DNA of 64,000 nt from Macrostomum hystrix (Eukaryota; Platyhelminthes; Macrostomidae): NCBI GenBank assembly GCA_950097015.1, contig CATNEN010000038.1, positions 23,635,001 through 23,699,000 on the forward strand, given 5' to 3'. The notes under the pieces were generated by a model. The model saw only the letters and a program-made list of their open reading frames with translations. It ran no database searches and was not told where the DNA came from. The position numbers were made by a program, and so were the translations under genes. Positions 1 to 10,865 of the stretch are shown here, one piece after another. Each line of letters opens with the position of its first letter. The stretch's first letter is position 1.

Positions 1-888
1 GAGCGAGAGTAGGACCAATGTTTTTGACAAAAAGATAAAGTTTAGATCGATTAGAAAATGTGGCATACTGTAGTGATTTGCTCTATTTATCAGACAATTA
101 AGTACAAGAAGTACATTACGAGTATTTTAATTAGTTGTTTTGCTAGTTAACTTCTACGAGTAATAAAACCTTTTTTCTCTTTAGTGTTTCGTGATAGTAC
201 GTGTTGCGCTTTAACTTCTTCCGATCTGATCCAGTTTGAGCAACATATCCGTTACGGTCGGAATGGTACGCAGAGCTTACCATAGACTACGCTTTTGCCG
301 AGGGCATAGACATGTTAACCTTTTTTAACCAATCAACGCCTGGCAAGTCAAAGTCGAAGGCTCAGACACTGTTCAAGATCGATTTTGTCGTGCACCATTG
401 TGCCTGATAAAGATTTTCTTGAGATTTTAAGCGAGCATTTTATATTAATCTATAGTTTGCTGCCCTAATTATATTCACCAACTTTTTAAAATATCTAACT
501 CTGCAAAAACTTTTCTATAATATGCTACTCAAAAGTAGAAGTGTCGTGAATTCGTTGCAATGTCTATAGCTACAGCAGCTGTGACCCGTTTTTCCTTCTC
601 TACCAATAGGATGACTCGGCAGCTCAGTTAGAAACCCCCAGCAGCACTGCAGAAGAGCTACCATTGGTCCATCGGTTAGTCAGCCAATGACCAATATCAA
701 ATGGTCAAAGAGAATTATCGTCCTAGGTGCTGGTGCTGGTAAATATATACTAATTGAATAGGAGTTTCTTATAGACTTACTATGTAAAAGGTTACTGAAA
801 AAAGTCAGAATAATTTTTCCCTCTTGTTCCATGCATTGAATTCTCTTCATTGTACAACAATCCATCTGCTGCGTACCAATCGCAGAAA
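1..888 (+). promoter_or_regulatory. 5' flank of the protocadherin gene with CCAAT boxes and a TATA-like run
   Basis: No coding region is visible here. About 145-225 bases before the proposed ATG there is an inverted CCAAT (ATTGG at 663-667), direct CCAATs at 684-688 and 691-695, and an AT run (aaatatatac, 741-750) that could act as a TATA element. These match general promoter motifs only; no start site can be placed. A splice-acceptor-like site (tcgcag, ending 885) lies three bases before the ATG, so a 5' UTR intron is also possible. Confidence 0.3.
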
Positions 889-3732
889 ATGGCTAATGAT
901 ATATTGTTTATTGTGTTTGTTGTAATGACAATGTCGGCAACGATCGTCTCTTTGGATGCTCACCTAGACATGACAGTCGACGAGGATCTGGCACAAGGTA
1001 CCGAAATTCCCAATTCTCGCAGGCTCCTACAGGACAATGGCATAGATGCCAAGTCGTACGACCTGCTGCCTCATCCTTACATGGAATACGGCAAAGAGGA
1101 CGGTTTATTGAAGGCAAAGAAGCTACTGGACCGAGATGCAATGTGCACTAACAACAAAATGTGTTGCGACAACGCTCAGCTAGTCTGCCCGTTGGTCCTG
1201 ACATTCATCAGCCATAGAACTTCGACACTGCAGAGGAAGGTGCTTCGAATCGGGCTTCGCGACCGCAATGACCACATTCCGCGCTTCGAATTGGCAGCGA
1301 AGTCGTTTTTCATACCGGAGGACACACCAACGGGCCACCTGGAACGATTGCCGTTGGCCAAAGACTTCGACTCTGATGAGAACTCTGTACAACGCTACAG
1401 TCTGACACCGAGCAACTCACCGTTCGGTCTCAAACAGGACCTGCACAGTCGGCTAAGCCGCGAGAATGTCCAGCTTTGGTTGGAGCTGAAGTCACAATTG
1501 GATCGCGAAGCGCAAGCCTCGTACGAGTTCGTGCTGACCGCCATCGATGCCGGAGACCAGAAGGGCAGCATGCGCATCATTGTCAACGTTACAGACCGCA
1601 ACGATGTGTACCCGCATTTTGTGCAGAGCAGCTCAGCTGGGCAGACCAAGCGTCTATCCGAGAGCCTGAGACAGAATACTCGAGTAGCTAGAGTCGTTGC
1701 TAAGGATGAAGACGAAGGTGTAAATGCAGAGATTTTGTACGAGCTTGACCCGCACCAACCGGATTTGGGATCCGTTCAGCGGCACTTCAGAGTCGACTCT
1801 CACACTGGCGACATAACACTTTTGCGCCAGCTTGATTACGAAGACACGACTGAGTATAAAATCGCGGTGATTGCTAAAAACCGAGTGCCTTACAGTACGC
1901 ACAGCAGACTGTCCACCGCCACCGTGACAATCATTGTGCTGGATGAGAATGACGAAACCCCGGTGCTTAAAATACATTACTGGCAGGGTGAGGGTCAGAC
2001 TATGGCTAGCATTGTAGAGAATCAGATGGAGTCCATGGTTGTGGCCATCATTACTCCCACGGACAGGGATAAAGAAGTTAATGGACAAGTTGTATGCGAT
2101 TTACTGGACAACAGAGACAAAGACTACTTTCATTTAAGTAAAATACCTGCCGGAACAGAGTACTACTTGAGCACAAAAACTGGCAACGGATTTGATCGAG
2201 AGCAATTTCTCAAGGATTCTCTTGTTGATCCGTCAGCAACGGAAGTGAAGATTGATGTGTCTGTCGTGTGCGCGGATCGCGGAAAACCACCTAGAACTGC
2301 CAACGCTAGCGTCAGTGTTCGCATTCTCGACCTCAACGACAACAGCCCGGTGCTGAAGGTGCGCACATACGTGGGCAGGAGCTCGTCTTTTGGCGAGACG
2401 ATGATCGAGATTGACGAGAATCTGCCAGTTAGAACCACCATTGCCAGAATCGACGCATTTGATCCTGACTATCGAGAAAACGGCACAGTCATCTTCTCCA
2501 TGGACCAGACATTGTCTTATTCGCTAGATGCGTTTGGAATCTACGCTGATGGTCGCTTGGTGACGAAGCGGGTGCTAGATCGAGAGGCGTTGAACTTACC
2601 CAGCGACCTATTTCAAGTCGTCGTTGTCGCGCAGGACAGAGGTCAGCCGGCCAGATCAAGCACCATCAGTCTAGAGATTCGCCTCAAGGATGTCAACGAC
2701 AACGCGCCCCAGATGGAGCCACAGATGACCTTTACTGTGTTTGAAAACAATGCGACCGAATACCAGGTTGGTACTATCAATGTTACCGATCCAGATCGGG
2801 TCGGTCAGCTGTCTGTGTCGTTGCAACCGTTGAGACCGCATGATCGGATACCATTTAGAGTGCAAAAAGAGCACGGGCGCTTCTACCTGCTTGCCACTGA
2901 CAGACTGGATAGCGAGCAAATCAACGAGTACAAGTTTCTGTTAATAGCCATCGACGCCCTTCCGAGTTTAGGCGGACACACTGTCACCAGCACAGTAACT
3001 GTCCATGTTCAAGACGTCAACGATCACACTCCGCAGATTGTGTATCCGTGCAATGGCAAGCCGTTCAGGCACAACCACAGCGTTTCCTGGCGAGAGGGCT
3101 ACGGTCATACCGTTGTTAAAGTCAACGCCAAGGACGAAGATCAGGACAAGTCTACAAACGGTCGTTTGAACTTTAGAATGCTGCCAAATAGGCTGTTCCT
3201 GATTGAAGAAAAATCTGGCGAGGTGAAAGTCGCCGCACAGATGCGTCACAGCGACATGGGTCCGAAACTAGTCACAGTGGTCGCTAGAGACGACGGAAAG
3301 CCAATCAGTCTGAGCTCGACTTGCGAATTTTTTATCATAGTGGACAACTCGGTGCCATACAGTCTGGGAGTAGCGAATGGCAACAGCAAAGCGGCTTCTC
3401 AGCCCCCAATTAACAGCGGAGGTCGCAATGGTGACATGGTTTCTCGGAGCCTAATGAGCGACTCCAGCATCTTGGCCGCTGTGGCTGTATTTATCTGCCT
3501 GCTGCTTTTATCGACCCTGCTGTTGTTTCTGTACGCCAGGCACTGGCATGGAACGCCGGACTTTCTGCCCGACCTGCTGGAGCCCTGCCTCGGTTCTGTT
3601 GAGCCCAGCGTGGCTGCCAAGCAATGTACGGGGGCCGGCATGCAGGACTCTGGACAAGCCTTGCAGCTATCCGGCCAGCAACGACTCGTGATTGGTGGTG
3701 GCGCCTTTGGCAAGTCAAGTGAGCCCACTGAG
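889..3732 (+). CDS. Protocadherin exon 1: signal peptide, seven EC repeats, transmembrane helix
   Basis: A single 948-codon exon carries the whole extracellular part, as is common for protocadherins. The first EC repeat is atypical: it holds three close cysteines (the CTNNKMCC stretch near residues 86-93, plus one near 100) and lacks a clear leading calcium motif, although its closing DRND is present. The last repeat ends in a degenerate VDNSVP instead of DxNDNxP, as usual for the membrane-proximal domain. After the helix the tail reads LYARHWHGTPDFLPDLLEPC. The donor aggtaagt is strong. If it is not used, the frame stops at 3756. Confidence 0.93.
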
Positions 3733-6700
3733 GTAAGTTGGAGAAGTGCTCACTAACTATTGCGGTTCTGGGATAACTAATAATAATAATTGCAGGAGGG
3801 CTGCGAGCAGTAGCACATCATTTATTGACACTCGACCCGTGTGTACATCTGCCCTGACTTTCTCATCGTCAGGCAGTGTACACTCTCACTGTGCCTACCC
3901 TCGATGGCGAAAACTGCACGACATGTGCGATATGTCAAGCCTTGTCTCCGCGGCTGCGCCTTGAATGAATATGGCCTCGCCGCTGAATCGAGCTCAGGGA
4001 CCTTGGTGCGAGAGGCTAACGCTCTGCCACTCACCCTGTGGAACTGAAAGCGCAGTGAGGTTGGGATTTCGAATCTCTTCCCAAGGTGCGATGAAAAACA
4101 TTGTTCTTGAGCTCCAGTAGAAACAGCTCTCAGATTCGGACAATGGAGATTTGACTTTTTCGATTTATTTGCTACCGTTTTTTGGCAGAAAAAAGTTGAG
4201 CAGCTGTCGAATAATCAAGTATGTCAAATATGGCATAAAGTTGGCAGAATTTGAGGCGCATGCTTTAAATTTGCCAGAGTTTTGTTCCTGTTTAGGGAAT
4301 TTGAAAACTGAAATCTGATTTAAGAGGGTGGAGCCAACTTTATAGATTTATTAGAAATTGCCCAGCCCTCAGTGGGGTGGACCAGCTGTCGTGCTGACTG
4401 TGCTGAATGTGCTGACTGTGTGTGTGTGTCAGGCGGAGGCATTTCTGACCAGGTTGAAACAAAGCAATCTAATCGACATGGATTGTTTGGCCGGGATCTC
4501 GCAACTGGCCAATAGTTGAATTGCAGTATTTTCTTCGTTGAAAGGAAAGTGGAAACGCTGCGAATCAGTTGGCCAAATCTTGGAATGAAAGTTTCGCGGA
4601 CGGGTAAGAATTAACTCGAGTGGGATCGTCTTCCCAGCGCCCTCATTCCAATCTGTTCCCAAATCCCATAAGTCTAGAGCCCCCCGGTAATGAATTTTAT
4701 GACACTTTAAATCAGATACTTTCATTAACGTTGCAGCTAATGTCGCAGCAAATACAGACGCTTTGCCTAGACTAAGAGGCTAATATAGTGAAGTGTTACA
4801 GCTGACTATTCACCTCTCATTTTGGAGACAAAAATATTTAGTTGGAAATGCAATTCTGGTCATACCTAAAGCAAGATCATAAATGCCATTTTAGTCATAC
4901 AGGCTGGCTAGGATGCACTTTTTAAGCCTACTATTGCAGTTTCGATATAGTATAGTAAGTGTCACTATAGTACTTGTCTTTGAGTCATTGCTATAATTGG
5001 CTAGAGTAAGACGCATAACAGTGCTTTAGCTCACCCAACTTTAGTTGATCAACCCACTGACGACGAGTATTATGTACATTTCAGTCTCATGCTCTGATGC
5101 AACAGCAACAGCAGCAGCAGCAGCAGCAGCAGCAATTATCATCTTCGTCTTTGTATCAATCGATGCCATTGTCTCGAAGGCAAATTTATATTGGCCGTGG
5201 CGAAGCAGGTGCTGCATCAGGTGAGAGTTCAGATCGATCAATACTGTGCTTATCCTAGATTGTTTTGAATGTTATTTACAGTAACTGATATTGATTCAAC
5301 CACTGCCATTCTCTCCATTTCATCTGTCACTCCTCTCTCCACTCCATCTGGCACTCCTCACTCACTCCTTCTGTCACTCCTCTCTCACTCCATCTGTCAC
5401 TCCTCTCTCACTCCATCTGTCACTCCTCTCTCACTCCATCTATCAATCCATCTGTCACTCCTCTCTCACTCCATCTGTCACTCCTCTCTCACTCCATCTG
5501 TCACTCCTCTCTCACTCCATCTAGCACTCCTCTCTCACTCCATCTAGCACTCCTCTCTCCACTCCATCTGGCACTCCTCACTCACTCCGTCTGTCACTCC
5601 TCTCTCACTCCGTCTGTCACTCCTCTCTGACTCCATCTGTCACTCCTCTCTCACTCCATCTGTCACTCCTCTCTCCCTCCATCTATCAATCCATCTGTCA
5701 CTCCTCTCTCACTCCATCTGTCACTCCTCTCTCACTCCATCTGTCACTCCTCTCTCACTCCATCTGTCACTCCTCTCTCACTCCATCTGTCACTCCTCTC
5801 TCACTCCATCTGTCACTCCATCTGTCACTCCTCTCTCACTCCATCTGTCACTCCATCTGTCACTCCTCTCTCACTCCGTCTGTCACTCCTCTCTCACTCC
5901 ATCTGTCACTCCTCTCTCACTCCATCTGTCACTCCTCTCTCACTCCATCTGTCACTCCTCTCTCACTCCATCTGGCACTCCTCTCTCACTCCATCTGGCA
6001 CTCCTCTCTCACTCTATCTGTCACTCCATCTGTCACTCCTCTCTCTCTCTGTCATTTCAAATGCCTCCAATACTCTCAAAGGCAATCCTTGAATTTATAT
6101 GAACAAATTTATGGTTCTTGAAGCCGACGAACTATTAAAAAATCATTTCAATGTAACAAACTCATAACCACTCTCGTAAAAAAATCGGAGATTTGCAATT
6201 TTAAAGAACGTCCAATTAATTTTTTTTCCCAAGTGAATGAATTGGTCACAAACTGCTGAAGTGAAATTGCAAAAAAAATTGTTAGACTCGATCATTACAC
6301 CCGGTGACTTGCTTGCCCCAAAAAAAGTTCATTTGTTACACATTTGCGCCATATATTTCAACTATGTTTCCGACTTTAGTCTTTCATGCCATTAGATCGA
6401 AATTTCTAAATTTCGCTTCAGCCTAATGGGATCCAGATATTTTTACCAACTTTTTTTTAACTATCGGAAACACAAAATTCTTTCCTAATAGGAAAAAGTC
6501 ACTGGCGAGAAAACAGAACAAAATATACAATTAAAATTTCATGAATTTTGCCTAGTAGCAGTTTAATAGCGTTTTTATTGATGTAAGCTTAATCAACAGT
6601 TTCAGTTAAAGCAAACAATTCTTGTTAGTGAGTTAGTGTCGCTTTAAAGATTCCATTAACTGTTCTGTGCGTTAGTTGGGTCTGCTATGACCCTATTGAT

Positions 6701-9700
6701 TCAATCCAATAGAATTTTCGAATCCCTCTAATTCTAAAATACCTACCCTTTCCAAAGAAATGCTTATTCCTGTCCACTATACCTCTAATACTAGGTATAA
6801 ACTTCCCATTCATCAATCTTCTATTTCCCTTTAAAAATTGTCCCCAAATTTTAATTCTCGTAGTTCTTCCCCTTTTTTCTCCACCTCTCTCGTTCTCCCG
6901 ATCTCTTCTAATCTACCAATCTTCCAATCCTCCAATCTTCCAATCTACCAATATTCCAATCTTCCAATCTTCCAATCTACCAATCTTCCAATCTTCCAAT
7001 CTTCCAATATACCAATCTTCCAATCTTCCAATCTTCCAATCTTCCATTCTACCAATCTTCCAATATACCAATCTACCAATCTTCCAATCTTCCAATATAC
7101 CAATCAACCAATCTTTAAATCTACCAATCTTCCAATCTTCCAATCTACCAATCTACCAATCTATCAATCTTGCAATCTACCAATATTTAAATCTACTAAT
7201 CTACCAATCTACCAATGTTCCAATCTACCAATCTACCAATCTACCAATCTATCAATCTTGCAATCTACCAATATTTAAATCTACTAATCTACCAATCTAC
7301 CAATGTTCCAATCTACCAATCTACCAATCTACCAATCTATCAATCTTGCAATCTACCAATCTTCCAATCTAGCAATCTAGCAATCTACCAATCTACCAAT
7401 GTTCCAATCTTCCAATCTACCAATCTACCAAACGTGAGTCCCTGACTACGCCCAATGCGAAGAGTGTTCACTTCATTGAGTGGCAATAAAAAAAGTAACA
7501 AGGTGGGGTACAATTTCTACTTCAGTAGGTAGCGCCAGTTGTGTGTGACAACATCCGCTACTTGTTCTGTCAGTTTTTTTGTCCCACTTAAAGACTTTAA
7601 GTATATTATTATATTATTTAATATTATACAATCGATAGAATTCTTGCTTATAATCATGAGCACGAGCAAGTTGAAAGGGGAGTTTGATTGTAACTGTAAC
7701 AATCTGACAGAAGGACGTTAAGGTTTGACATATCCGCTATAGTTTGACAGCTAGACACGTGGAAGTCCAGCGGTTTGCGAAAAAAAATTGCCCAACTCTT
7801 TTGTGCGTCTGTGTGAAGTTTGCACTCAAAGGAATTGGGAGGAGAGAGAAGATGGAAAAAACTGGATGGGAACATGTTCTTTGCGTGACAAATGTCGCGC
7901 GCCGCCTTTAGGCCGAAAAAACCGCACCGATATAGAAAAAGGTTAGATTGCGTCTAAATGATATTACTTGGCTTTGTAGCTTAGAATCGCAGCAGGAACT
8001 GTAGCTTAGAATCGCAGCAGGAACTATAGCTTAGAATCGCAGCAGGAACTGTAGCTTAGAATCGCAGCAAGAACTGTAGCTTAGAATCGCAGCAGGAATC
8101 GTAGCTAGAATCTCAACCTAAAATCGCAGCAGGAACTGTAGCTTAGAATCGCAGCAGGAACTGTAGCTTAGAATCGCAGCAGGAACTGTAGCTTAGAATC
8201 GCAGCAGGAACTGTAGCTTAGAATCGCAGCAGGAACTGTAGCTTAGAATCGCAGCAGGAACTGTAGCTTAGAATCGCAGCAGGAACTGTAGCTTAGAATC
8301 GCAGCAGGAACTGTAGCTTAGAATCGCAGCAGGAACTGTAGCTTAGAATCGCAGCAGGAACTGTAGCTTAGAATCGCAGCAGGAACTGTAGCTTAGAATC
8401 GCAGCAGGAACTGTAGCTTAGAATCGCAGCAGGAACTGTAGCTTAGAATCGCAGCAGGAACTGTAGCTTAGAATCGCAGCAGGAACTGTAGCTTAGAATC
8501 GCAGCAGGAACTGTAGCTTAGAATCGCAGCAGGAACTGTAGCTTAGAATCGCAGCAGGAACTGTAGCTTAGAATCGCAGCAGGAACTGTAGCTTAGAATC
8601 GCAGCAGGAACTGTAGCTTAGAATCGCAGCAGGAACTGTAGCTTAGAATCGCAGCAGGAACTGTAGCTTAGAATCGCAGCAGGAACTGTAGCTTAGAATC
8701 GCAGCAGGAACTGTAGCTTAGAATCGCAGCAGGAACTGTAGCTTAGAATCGCAGCAGGAACTGTAGCTTAGAATCGCAGCAGGAACTGTAGCATAGAATC
8801 GTAGCAGGAATCGCAGCAGGAACTGTAGCATAGAATCGTAGCAGGAATCGCAGCAGGAATCGCAGCAGGAATCGCAGCTAGAATCGAAACGCACAAAATG
8901 AAACTATGTAAACAAATCAGAGCACGAAGTTAAGAATGCAAAATATTTTTTTATTCCCTGCGGAAGCAGGGCGGGGGTATTGTTAGGAGCTTAGGTGCCT
9001 TTTCACGCAGAGCAGTCAAGCAGAACAAAACAGGAAATAATAAATGCAGACATCAGGGCCACCCAGTGAAGTCCCTCCATAGGGATTGAAGAGTCTTATA
9101 GTTGGCTAGTCAACTGAGGACACCACTGTCATAGCAGCATAGCAAGAGCCTTTGAAAGATTTGGATTGCAAATTTTCGGTTCATCGAACCCGGAAGAAAC
9201 TAAAATAATTGGGGAGAGAGAGAAAACTAATTGTGCACAGAAAATGCATTCAGACAGCTGCTTAGGTTAGGGCGGCTGTGGGATCCTATGGACTAGCCAT
9301 AGGGGATTAGAAGGGATTGGCAAAGACCACCTCTGACTGGTCCCGAGATAGAATGAGAGTTTGAATTCAATCTTGAAAATGAAAGCGAATGGGATTGGAA
9401 TTCGTATTGTAAAGATTTGTTCGAGTTAATGCTTAAATCTGGCCCAGCATTTAGTATGTTCAGCGTGCAGTATATTATCGAGTTCATATCGATTACTGTC
9501 GCTGCGATTGGGAGAAGGATGAGAGAGATGGGGAGAGGGAGGAGAGAGATGGGGTGAGGGAGGAGAGAGATGGGGAGAGGGAGGAGAGAGATGGGGAGAG
9601 GGAGGAGAGAGATGGGGAGAGGGAGGAGACAGATAGAGAGAGGGAGGAGAGAGATGGGGAGAGGGAGGAGAGAGATGGGGAGAGGGAGGAGACAGATAGG

Positions 9701-10661
9701 GAGAGGGAGGAGAGAGATGGGGAGAGGGAGGAGAGAGATGGGGAGAGGGAGGAGAGAGATGGGGAGAGGGAGGAGACAGATAGAGAGAGGGAGGAGAGAG
9801 ATGGGGAGAGGGAGGAGAGAGATAGGGAGAGGGAGGAGACAGATAGAGAGAGGGAGGAGAGAGATGGGGAGAGGGAGGAGAGAGATAGGGAGAGGGAGGA
9901 GACAGATAGAGAGAGGGAGGAGAGAGATGGGGAGAGGGAGGAGAGAGATGGGGAGAGGGAGGAGAGAGATGGGGAGAGGGAGGAGACAGATAGAGAGAGG
10001 GAGGAGAGAGATGGGGAGAGGGAGGAGAGAGATAGGGAGAGGGAGGAGAGAGATGGGGAGAGGGAGGAGAGAGATTGGGAGAGAGAGGTTGGGATTATAG
10101 AGAGATGGATGAAAGAGAGAGTTGAGAGAGGGAGTGATTGGTGGGTCAGGTACGAGATGGGATAAGAGGGGATTAAGTTATAATATATGTGGGATTCTGA
10201 AATGAAACAATCCGGATAAGTAAAATATCATCAAACAAAAAACACTGCAACCATTTTTTCACCAGACTACTACCAGTTCAAAAGTGCCATCGAATCGATG
10301 CAGCAGCAGCAGCAACGGCCGGCGCCTGCCAGAGCATTCGAGCTTCGACAGCTCGGAGGTCCAGACATTTATCGCGTCCTTCAGCAGCAGCAGCAGCAGC
10401 AGCAGCATCAACAGTCTGAGCTGCTAGCAGCTACTATGTCAACGGCTGGTCGAATAAGTGGTCGCCAGGCTTACCAGACTTTGCTGTATCAGCGGCAGCA
10501 GTCTCAGAGACTTACCCAGCTGCCAAGCAGTTTCCAAATTGACGACGACGTCGACTTTCCAGAACCGGGGCGTCGGTCGTTTCATCGCTCTGAGTCCGAT
10601 TTGCCAGGGCAGCTGGGATGCTCCACCGACTACAACAGGACCTGGCAGAGAAGCGACCTGA

Positions 10662-10693
<32 letters not shown>

Positions 10694-10819
10694 CCTAAGC
10701 ATCAAAGATCTTCGTCCGCTTTTCATCGTCCAAGTAGAAGCTTGAGAACTATTGACGGCGGTGGCTGGGCTAACCCAAACAACAAGCCGTATCCGAATAT
10801 TCAGGCTAGCTATGTTTAA
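889..10819 (+). CDS. Protocadherin-like adhesion receptor, three-exon model
   Basis: Proposed exons are 889-3732, 5085-5220 and 10266-10819, giving 1177 aa. Exon 1 encodes a signal peptide (about residues 1-24), about seven cadherin repeats with calcium-binding linkers (DRND near 125 and 236, DEND near 352, then DLNDNSP, DVNDNAP and DVNDHTP), and one membrane helix near 860-884 before a cytoplasmic tail. This is the layout of delta-type protocadherins: type I membrane, calcium-dependent homophilic adhesion. Exon 1 ends GAG|gtaagt in phase 0. Exon 2 begins after tttcag in phase 0 and ends in phase 1 before gtgaga. Exon 3 begins after ttcaccag in the matching phase, so the junction codon reads GAC. 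Both tail exons are glutamine-rich, which supports their linkage. I start at the first ATG (889); the frame is open further upstream but without an ATG. Exon 1 is near certain; the tail exons are inferred. Confidence 0.8.
3733..5084 (+). other. Protocadherin intron 1, outside the SINE
   Basis: AT-rich intron with a short (TG)n run near 4419-4430 and the SINE at 3822-4045. I see nothing else with a recognisable function. Confidence 0.5.
3822..4045 (-). mobile_element. tRNA-derived SINE, family B, copy 1
   Basis: Read on the minus strand, this starts with tRNA-like pol III promoter boxes: an A-box-like segment (agtggcagagcgttagcctc) and a B-box-like segment (gagctcgattc) around 3985-4036. A body then includes ggcgcagccgcgg and a tract ending in tcgtgcagttttcgcc. 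The same head and body recur at about 16960-17216, which shows a dispersed family. The copy is inside protocadherin intron 1. It is not a functional tRNA, because no acceptor stem closes. Confidence 0.65.
5085..5220 (+). CDS. Probable protocadherin exon 2 (polyglutamine cytoplasmic segment)
   Basis: A 136-nt open segment lies between a good acceptor (tgtacatttcag) and donor (gtgaga). In the phase demanded by exon 1 it reads SHALM, then 12 glutamines, then a Ser-rich stretch ending GRGEAGAASG. It ends in phase 1, exactly what exon 3 at 10266 requires. The CAG tract is a candidate length-variable codon repeat. The assignment rests on phase and composition, not on family homology. Confidence 0.6.
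5320..6055 (+). repeat. 23-bp pyrimidine-rich minisatellite in protocadherin intron 2
   Basis: Tandem copies of a 23-bp unit containing ctctcactccatctgtcac, with cacc/gcac variants and occasional shortened units. It starts about 100 bases after the exon 2 donor. The plus strand is almost purine-free, so the pre-mRNA carries a long CU-rich tract. It is nearly complementary to the GA-rich array at 9507-10095. Confidence 0.95.
6060..6830 (+). other. Unique intronic sequence
   Basis: AT-rich, non-repetitive intron sequence between two arrays. I find no coding signal, RNA gene or transposon end in it. Confidence 0.4.
6906..7432 (+). repeat. 8-bp minisatellite (caatctac / caatcttc)
   Basis: Tandem 8-bp units alternating between caatctac, caatcttc and caatattc, with some caatcttg, over about 530 bp. 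Blocks of about 90-100 bp recur (for example around 7155 and 7245), so there is higher-order duplication. It is in protocadherin intron 2. The open frames across it have an 8-residue period simply because the unit is not a multiple of three. Confidence 0.95.
7972..8880 (+). repeat. 25-bp minisatellite (gtagcttagaatcgcagcag core)
   Basis: About 36 copies of a 25-bp unit containing tagaatcgcagcaggaact. The middle is very homogeneous, and units at both edges are degraded or shortened (near 8090-8110 and 8790-8880). Homogeneous centres with diverged edges are typical of recent expansion. The core recurs in mTOR intron 4 (60655-60905). Confidence 0.96.
8955..9230 (+). mobile_element. Possible LTR-retrotransposon 3' end: polypurine tract followed by a TGTTAG LTR start
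   Basis: At 8965-8981 the sequence gcagggcgggggtat resembles a polypurine tract, immediately followed by TGTTAGG, a common start of Ty3-type LTRs. AATAAA occurs about 55 bases inside, as in an R region. No second LTR or coding domain is visible, and the LTR 3' end (CA) cannot be placed. It could be chance. Confidence 0.2.
9507..10095 (+). repeat. 21-bp purine-rich minisatellite
   Basis: About 28 copies of a 21-bp unit containing gatggggagagggaggag. Variants gacagatagagag and gatagggagag are interspersed in recurring order (higher-order structure). The plus strand is over 90% purine. It ends about 170 bases before the exon 3 acceptor. Because 21 is a multiple of three, long Glu/Arg-rich frames run through it; these are artefacts. 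Confidence 0.95.
10266..10819 (+). CDS. Probable terminal protocadherin exon (Q-rich cytoplasmic tail)
   Basis: The open frame runs from a ttttttcaccag acceptor to TAA at 10817-10819. It begins with a split GAC codon (shared with exon 2) followed by YYQFKSAIES, and contains three CAG/glutamine tracts, of which the second and third are 8-10 residues long. The rest is polar and Ser/Arg-rich (RSFHRSESDLPG, RSSSAFHRPSRSLR), as in intracellular tails with phosphorylation sites. A poly(A) signal follows 10 bases after the stop, so it is a 3' terminal exon. If it does not belong to the protocadherin it would be the last exon of an otherwise invisible gene. Confidence 0.65.
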
Positions 10820-10829
10820 TTTTTTTCTA

Positions 10830-10835
10830 AATAAA
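10830..10835 (+). terminator. Poly(A) signal AATAAA of the protocadherin gene
   Basis: Canonical AATAAA 10 bases after the TAA stop. The 52-bp minisatellite begins about 30 bases further on, so a slightly longer 3' UTR would transcribe the array. Confidence 0.6.
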
Positions 10836-10865
10836 GTTAAAATCCCGGTCCTGGCTATGATTTTC

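Noticed and set aside
1654-2088. 144-codon minus-strand frame within protocadherin exon 1
   Set aside because: Shadow of the real coding strand; no domain or splice context.
7972-8880. CRISPR array
   Set aside because: Units are contiguous without unique spacers, and the window is eukaryotic. The same applies to all the other regular arrays.
9554-10165. Glu/Arg-rich 203-codon protein
   Set aside because: Purine-only 21-bp tandem repeat inside an intron.
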